Shown here in pieces: positions 59,812 through 64,000 of a stretch of 64,000 bases of DNA; position 1 is the first letter of the stretch; every line of letters begins with the position of its first letter. This stretch comes from CATOSD01 sp965203135 (GTDB lineage: Bacteria > Chloroflexota > Dehalococcoidia > Lucifugimonadales > CATOSD01). The position numbers were made by a program, and so were the translations under genes. The stretch lies in NCBI GenBank assembly GCA_965203135.1, contig CBDBBO010000001.1, forward strand, positions 744,001 through 808,000, in the 5' to 3' direction. The notes beneath the pieces were generated by a model. It had not been told where the DNA came from. It saw nothing but the letters and a program-made list of their open reading frames with translations, and made no database searches.

Positions 59812-59985
59812 TCAGGCGACCTCCTTGCGCTGACGCGCGCCCACCGCCAGCTTGGGCGCGGCGATCCGGGGCACGTCCAGGTCCTCGAGGTGGCCGCACT
59901 GCAGGCACTGCCGGTAGCGGCCGTAGACGTCCTTTCCGAGCAACATGAAGCCCCTGCACCTGGGGCAACCCGTTAGTCTCAGCAT
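59812..59985 (-). CDS. Small zinc-ribbon protein
   Basis: The 57-residue product MLRLTGCPRCRGFMLL...YRQCLQCGHLEDLDVP has two Cys pairs (C7-C10, C27-C30), a minimal zinc ribbon. AAAGGAG lies 10 bp before the ATG and a good leftward promoter (60061-60090) is 75 bp upstream, supporting expression. Longer frames through the promoter are rejected. Probably a nucleic-acid- or protein-binding accessory; function unknown. Confidence 0.7.
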   Translation of the reverse strand: MLRLTGCPRCRGFMLLGKDVYGRYRQCLQCGHLEDLDVPRIAAPKLAVGARQRKEVA

Positions 59986-60060
59986 CCTGTATGCTCCTTT
60001 CTCGTTTGTCATTGTCATCGGTCCGGTGGTCGCACGTACGGTATCTTTGCCGGCGAGGCC

Positions 60061-60090
60061 ATCGTAGAACAGACGTATTGAATAGGTCAA
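60061..60090 (-). promoter_or_regulatory. Sigma-70 promoter of the small zinc-ribbon gene
   Basis: On the minus strand TTGACC (60090-60085), 18 bp, TACGAT (60066-60061). Good match for both hexamers. Confidence 0.6.
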
Positions 60091-60244
60091 GCGTTCTTGC
60101 GACATTTTTCGAACATTTTTTTGACAAGGCGAATATCTCTCTGCCCTACCCCAAAGAAAAATGGGCTGTGATAAAATGTGTGGCGCACGGCGAGTACACA
60201 CGAGCCTACGGCCGAATTGTCCGCCGACCAGGAGCACCAACCAC

Positions 60245-60907
60245 ATGGACGTTCAGACACTATCGCTTTCGCGAAGACAGATTATCGGCAAGAAGGTCAA
60301 GACCCTCCGCCGAAAGGGCATCGTGCCGGTGCACATGTACGGCAGCGGCACCGAGGCGCAGTCGCTGCAGACCGATGCGCTGGAGCTTCAGCAACTCTTG
60401 CCGCGAGTCGGCACCAACGTTCCGCTCTCCATCCGCGTGGAGGACGACTCCGGCGAGAACATCTGCTTCGTCCGAGAGGTGCAGCGCCACCCGGTGACGG
60501 AGGAGATCCTGCACGTCGACTTCTTGCGCGTGGACGTGTCCCAGGCGATACAGGCCGAGGTGCCGATAAACGTGACCGGGGTGTCTCCCGCGGTGCGGGA
60601 CCTCAACGGCACGCTGCTGCTCCAGATGCAGTCCATTCTCGTGGAGGCGCTGCCGATGAACGTGCCGGCTTCCCTGGAGGTGGACATCTCGGGACTGGAC
60701 GACTTCGAGAAGGCCGTTTACGTGGGCGAGGTCGCAGTAGGCTCGCAGGTTACGCTGATAACGGGCACCGACGAGATGATCGCAAGGGTGAGCGCGCCCA
60801 GGATCGAGGTCGAGGCCGTGGAGGAAGAGGAAGAAGAGGGCGAGCTCGAAGAGGGCGCGGAGGAGGCCGAGCAGACCGGCGAGGCCGCCGAGGAGACTTC
60901 GGCGTAG
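60245..60907 (+). CDS. rplY: 50S ribosomal protein L25/general stress protein Ctc
   Basis: 5S rRNA-binding protein of the long (CTC) type, 220 residues. The L25 domain has LSRRQIIGKKVKTLRRKGIVPVHMYG near residue 7 and VDFLRVD near 93; the C-terminal TL5 domain includes VPINVTGVSPAVRD and LPMNVPASLEVDISGLDDFEKAV. The acidic tail (about 195-220) is typical of the family. Start ATG follows AGGAG by 11 bp; upstream open frame is rejected. Confidence 0.94.
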   Translation: MDVQTLSLSRRQIIGKKVKTLRRKGIVPVHMYGSGTEAQSLQTDALELQQLLPRVGTNVPLSIRVEDDSGENICFVREVQRHPVTEEILHVDFLRVDVSQAIQAEVPINVTGVSPAVRDLNGTLLLQMQSILVEALPMNVPASLEVDISGLDDFEKAVYVGEVAVGSQVTLITGTDEMIARVSAPRIEVEAVEEEEEEGELEEGAEEAEQTGEAAEETSA

Positions 60908-60957
60908 GCCGTGGCCGCGCCCGGCGCCCCTGGGAGGAAGTCGAGCTGAGGGTCAAC

Positions 60958-61206
60958 GTGAAGCTGTTTGCCGGCTACCGCGACAAGGCGGGGGCGTCCG
61001 ACGTCGAGTTGGACCTGCCCGACGGCGCTTCGCTGGGCGCGCTGGCGCGCGAGATGGTGCGGCTGCATCCTTCGCTCATTTCCGAACCCGCGGACCTTGT
61101 GGCGGCAGTAAACCAGGAGTTTCGCGACCACGACTACGCGCTCGCCGAGGGCGACGAGGTTGCGCTCATCCCGCCGGTTAGCGGGGGCGCGAGGTACACC
61201 GCATGA
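60958..61206 (+). CDS. moaD: Molybdopterin synthase small subunit MoaD, with C-terminal extension
   Basis: Ubiquitin-like sulfur carrier: its C-terminal Gly-Gly is thiocarboxylated and gives sulfur to the molybdopterin precursor. The 82-residue product has KLFAGYRDKAGASDVELDLP at the start and VALIPPVSGG near the end. Normally the protein stops at Gly-Gly; here ARYTA follows, reading into the overlap with moaE. GTG 60958 is used; a CTG at 60946 would restore RVNV and is closer to GGGAGGAAG. Confidence 0.9.
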   Translation: MKLFAGYRDKAGASDVELDLPDGASLGALAREMVRLHPSLISEPADLVAAVNQEFRDHDYALAEGDEVALIPPVSGGARYTA

Positions 61207-61661
61207 TCGAGATTACGCACGACGAGCTGGAACCCGACGAGATAACGGCGCGGGTTAGGCGCGACACCAACGGCGCGGTGCTGACGTTTCTGGGCACGAC
61301 GCGCAGCTTTACTCGCGGGCGCCGCGTGCTTCACCTGGAGTACGAGGCGTACCGGCCGATGGCGGACAACAAGCTCGCCGAGATCGCCGAGGAGATGCGC
61401 GAGCGCTGGGACGTGGAGGACGTGGCCATCAGTCACAGGCTGGGCCGGCTGGAGATAGGCGACATCAGCCTCGTGGTGGCGGTGGCGTCTCCGCACAGGG
61501 AGCACGCCTTCGAGGCCTGCCAGTACAGCGTGGACCGCATCAAGCAGATAGTGCCCATCTGGAAGAAGGAGTACTTCGAGGGCGGCGAGGTGTGGGTGGG
61601 GAGCCAGGAAGACGACCATCTGCGCAAGCTCGAAGAGTCAGCAGCGGGCCGCCAATCCTGA
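61203..61661 (+). CDS. moaE: Molybdopterin synthase large subunit MoaE
   Basis: Catalyses dithiolene formation with MoaD. The 152-residue product has GAVLTFLGTTRSFTRGRRVLHLEYEAYRPMAD near residue 24, VAISHRLGRLEIGDISLVVAVASPHREHAFEACQYSVDRIKQIVPIWKKEYFEGGEVWV near 75, split here into HRLGRLEIGD and VPIWKKEYFEGG, which includes the active-site Lys pair. Its ATG overlaps the moaD stop, so the two are co-translated. Other moa genes are not in the window. Confidence 0.94.
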   Translation: MIEITHDELEPDEITARVRRDTNGAVLTFLGTTRSFTRGRRVLHLEYEAYRPMADNKLAEIAEEMRERWDVEDVAISHRLGRLEIGDISLVVAVASPHREHAFEACQYSVDRIKQIVPIWKKEYFEGGEVWVGSQEDDHLRKLEESAAGRQS

Positions 61662-61895
61662 AGGGCGCAGAGCGTCCGGCGCTTGTAGTCAACTCCCCTC
61701 TGCCCTGAGATGCCCCGCCCACTTCGCTCGACGTGCTGATGCTTTTAGTGATTTATTTCACAAGTGAAACTCGCAAGCCAATGGTAACAGCGCATCGTCG
61801 CCAGCCTATATCTTGTATTCACATAGATATACCCGCATTGGTGTGGTATAACCACATATCGAACGTCATAGTTCCTATTTTCACAAAGTCCGCGC

Positions 61896-61925
61896 TTGCC
61901 CGGCCATCCTCGCGTCTGGTATATT
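61896..61925 (+). promoter_or_regulatory. Probable promoter of tRNA-Ser
   Basis: TTGCCC (61896-61901), 18 bp, TATATT (61920-61925), 25 bp before the tRNA. The -10 is good, the -35 moderate. Confidence 0.55.
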
Positions 61926-61950
61926 AGGCGCACCTGAAAGCCAGCCGAAC

Positions 61951-62042
61951 GGAGGGATCGCATAGTGGTCTAGTGCGGCCGCCTGCTAAGCGGTTAGGGG
62001 GCGAAATCCCCCTCATGGGTTCGAATCCCATTCCCTCCGCCA
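61951..62042 (+). tRNA. tRNA-Ser (anticodon GCT)
   Basis: A 92-nt class II cloverleaf: acceptor GGAGGGA/TCCCTCC, anticodon loop CTGCTAA giving GCT, long variable arm (GGGGGCGAAATCCCCC), T-arm ATGGGTTCGAATCCCAT and encoded CCA. Confidence 0.95.
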
Positions 62043-62189
62043 CTCCAAAGACCCGGCGGGCAATAGGACAATTCCAGACTACTTGAGACGGGGATGCCGC
62101 CCTCACCAGGGGCGTTCGTGGAGCGGGCGCAGGTGAGCAAACGGCATCCCTGAACATAACGTCCACAGGGCGCACCGCCCGACGACCCG

Positions 62190-63467
62190 GTGAAGATGAA
62201 CAGCTACTACATTTGGACCATAGGCTGCCAGATGAACAAGGCGGACTCCGAGCGGCTCGAGAGCGCGCTCGGCCAGATGGGCCTTTCGTCCGCAGGCTCC
62301 CCAAAAGAGGCCGACGTGGTGGTGCTCAACAGCTGCGTCGTGCGCCAGAGCGCCGAGGACAAGGTCGTCGGCATGGTCACCAGTCTCAAGCCGCAGAAGA
62401 GCCGCGACCCGGACAAGGTCGTCGCGCTCATGGGCTGCATGGTGGGGCCAAAGACCGACGCGCTGGAGCATCGCTTCCCCTACGTGGACGTGTTCATGCG
62501 CCCGCAGCAGTACGGGCCGCTGCTCGACCTGCTCGGCGAGCGCATGGGCATAGATCCCGAGGGTTGCGTGGGCCCGCTCACGGCGCGGCCCGACGTCACC
62601 GCCTACATCCCCATCATCCACGGCTGCGACAAGTTCTGCTCCTTCTGCATTATCCCCTACCGCCGCGGTAGAGAGGTGAGCCGCACCATCGAGGACGTGG
62701 TGCGCGAGACGCGGCTGCTGGCCCAGCGCGGCGTGAAGGAAGTGACGCTGCTGGGCCAGAACGTGGACTCGTACGGCCACGATCTGCCCGGCGAACAGGA
62801 CCTGGGCGACCTGCTGGAGGCGACCAATGCGGTCGACGGCATAGAACGCATACGATTCCTCACCTCGCACCCGTCGGACATGAGCGACCACATAATCGAC
62901 TCGGTGGCGCGGCTCGACAAGGTGTGCGAGCACGTGAACCTGCCATTCCAGGCCGGGGACGACGAGGTGCTGGCCTCCATGCGTCGCGGCTACACCAACG
63001 AGGAGTACCGGCGGCTGATAGACAGGATCCGCGATCGCATCCCCGGCGTCTCGCTGAGCACCGACGTCATCGTCGGTTTCAGCGGCGAGACCGAGGAGCA
63101 GTTCGAGCGCACGGTCGAGCTGGTGAGCGACATCGGCTTCGACAAGGTGCACGCGGCGGCCTACTCCACCAGGGAGGGCACGATCGCGGCCCGCATGATG
63201 CCGGACGACGTGCCTCACGACGAGAAGCAGCGCCGGCTCAAGCGCCTGGAGGAGGTGCAGGAGCAGGCGCTGACCGCGATAAACTCGCGGCTGAACGGCG
63301 AGATCACCGAGGTGCTGGTAGAGGGGCGCAGGCGGGGCCGCTGGTTCGGCAGAAACAGGAACGACAAGCTGGTCTTCTTCGACGACGAGGCGGACCGCAC
63401 GGGAGAGTTCATAGACATACGCATCGAGCGCACCGGCCCCTGGTCGCTGCAGGGCGCGCCGGTCTAG
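62190..63467 (+). CDS. miaB: tRNA-2-methylthio-N6-dimethylallyladenosine synthase MiaB
   Basis: Radical-SAM methylthiotransferase acting on A37 of tRNAs. The 425-residue product has the UPF0004 domain with three cluster Cys (TIGCQMNKADSE, LNSCVVRQSAED, LMGCMVG), the radical-SAM C-x-x-x-C-x-x-C in GCDKFCSFCIIPYRRGREVSR near residue 148, VTLLGQNVDSYG, and a C-terminal TRAM domain (VLVEGRRRGRWFGRNRNDKLV). GTG 62190 or ATG 62196 may be used. nadA starts 29 bp downstream. Confidence 0.95.
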   Translation: MKMNSYYIWTIGCQMNKADSERLESALGQMGLSSAGSPKEADVVVLNSCVVRQSAEDKVVGMVTSLKPQKSRDPDKVVALMGCMVGPKTDALEHRFPYVDVFMRPQQYGPLLDLLGERMGIDPEGCVGPLTARPDVTAYIPIIHGCDKFCSFCIIPYRRGREVSRTIEDVVRETRLLAQRGVKEVTLLGQNVDSYGHDLPGEQDLGDLLEATNAVDGIERIRFLTSHPSDMSDHIIDSVARLDKVCEHVNLPFQAGDDEVLASMRRGYTNEEYRRLIDRIRDRIPGVSLSTDVIVGFSGETEEQFERTVELVSDIGFDKVHAAAYSTREGTIAARMMPDDVPHDEKQRRLKRLEEVQEQALTAINSRLNGEITEVLVEGRRRGRWFGRNRNDKLVFFDDEADRTGEFIDIRIERTGPWSLQGAPV

Positions 63468-63496
63468 GCCGCCCGCGCACAAGGAGTTCGACCCAA

Positions 63497-64000
63497 ATGG
63501 TTACCAAGCTCAGACAGCCAGTAATTCCCATCACAGAGATCGAGCAGTCCGCCTTCTGTCAGACGGACGAGGAGCTCTCCTCCAAGACGCTCGAGGAGGA
63601 GTTCCAGGCGGGGGTGCGCTGGCAGAAGCTGCCTGTCAGCTACATGCGAATGTCGCCCGAGGAGCTCGACGACCGCATCGAGGCGGCGCGGGCGAAGCTG
63701 GGCAGCAGCCTGGTCATCCTGGGGCACCACTACCAGCGCGACGAGATAATCAAGTTCGCCGACTACCGCGGCGACTCCTTCAAGCTGTCGCAGTTCGCGG
63801 CCTCGCAGAAGGACGCCGAGCACATCATCTTCTGCGGCGTCCACTTCATGGCCGAGACCGCGGACGTCCTGAGCTCGGCTGAGCAGCGGGTCATCCTGCC
63901 CAACCTGGCGGCGGGCTGCTCGATGGCGGACATGGCGCGCATCGACGACGTGTACGACTGCTGGGACGACCTGCAGGACGTGCTGGGCGACCACGGTGGC
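63497..64000 (+). CDS. nadA: Quinolinate synthase (partial, runs off the window)
   Basis: Fe-S enzyme that condenses iminoaspartate with dihydroxyacetone phosphate to quinolinate. The first 168 codons are present, starting MVTKLRQPVIPITEIE behind AAGGAG. They contain VILGHHYQRDEIIKFADYRGDSFKLS, FCGVHFMAETADVLS, with the first cluster-ligand Cys, and ILPNLAAGCSMADMA. An N-terminal extension of about 70 residues precedes the usual start, as in the longer NadA group. Iminoaspartate would come from NadX (38650-39465). Confidence 0.94.
   Translation, partial: MVTKLRQPVIPITEIEQSAFCQTDEELSSKTLEEEFQAGVRWQKLPVSYMRMSPEELDDRIEAARAKLGSSLVILGHHYQRDEIIKFADYRGDSFKLSQFAASQKDAEHIIFCGVHFMAETADVLSSAEQRVILPNLAAGCSMADMARIDDVYDCWDDLQDVLGDHGG

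Noticed and set aside
60178..60957. Long frame upstream of moaD
   Set aside because: Arg-rich shadow of rplY in another frame; MoaD begins only at VKLFAGYRD.

Overview
The window is high-GC chromosomal DNA from an uncultured bacterium. I place it in Chloroflexota, probably the Dehalococcoidia/SAR202 side. The grounds are an rpsL-rpsG-fusA-rpsJ order with no tuf gene, a zinc-ribbon L24, a 16-residue insert in S12, many Thr-Pro repeat exported proteins, a run of SDR dehydrogenases and a UGSC-type selenoprotein. This is inference from gene content; no 16S gene is present.

Region by region. 1-9.1 kb: a leftward str-S10-spc ribosomal operon (rpsL to rplX, running into the next gene) behind a consensus sigma-70 promoter at 9050-9078. 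9.3-11 kb: lower-GC DNA with two unrecognised leftward genes. 11.23-14.74 kb: a complete 3.5-kb insertion element with 15-bp inverted ends and a 7-bp target duplication, carrying a DDE transposase, two membrane-protein passengers, small leader ORFs and unusually structured non-coding DNA, including a tRNA-like 3' end. 14.75-18.1 kb: an MFS transporter, an orphan HicB-like protein and tRNA-Leu/tRNA-Cys. 18.2-31.9 kb: catabolic and accessory metabolism (VOC protein, aldo/keto reductase, a selenoprotein read through UGA, CoA-transferase, M20 hydrolase, SbcC, a cyclase-family hydrolase, trehalose-phosphatase and four tandem SDRs). 32.5-35 kb: a lower-GC defence-like cluster (HsdR-N nuclease, HigA-like regulator, Clp-fold SDH_sah protease). 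35.3-44 kb: a double-domain M16 peptidase, CinA, aspartate dehydrogenase, then rplI-dnaB-DnaD-like-double DnaC-like-HIT. 44.6-45.7 kb: a duplicated and frameshifted lipoprotein gene. 45.8-52.9 kb: rightward purF-aspartic protease-purM-purH, a glycosyltransferase, nicotinamidase and nicotinate phosphoribosyltransferase. 52.9-58 kb: leftward recA-recX-CNNM-histidine phosphatase-tilS. 58.2-64 kb: MFS exporter, zinc ribbon, rplY, moaD-moaE, tRNA-Ser, miaB and the start of nadA.

Themes. NAD metabolism recurs at separate sites: NadX and NadA for synthesis from aspartate, nicotinamidase and NAPRT for salvage, and a CinA/PncC-type protein. Replication and repair genes form two leftward groups. Palindromic repeats are scattered between genes and in places have become part of coding sequence (ends of otsB, two sites in the DnaD-like gene).

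The strongest unusual signals are the UGA-decoding UGSC selenoprotein with a SECIS-like hairpin, the passenger-carrying insertion element with its structured RNA region, the lower-GC cluster at 32.5-35 kb, a DnaC-like protein with two AAA+ domains, and a MoaD whose Gly-Gly is followed by five extra residues.
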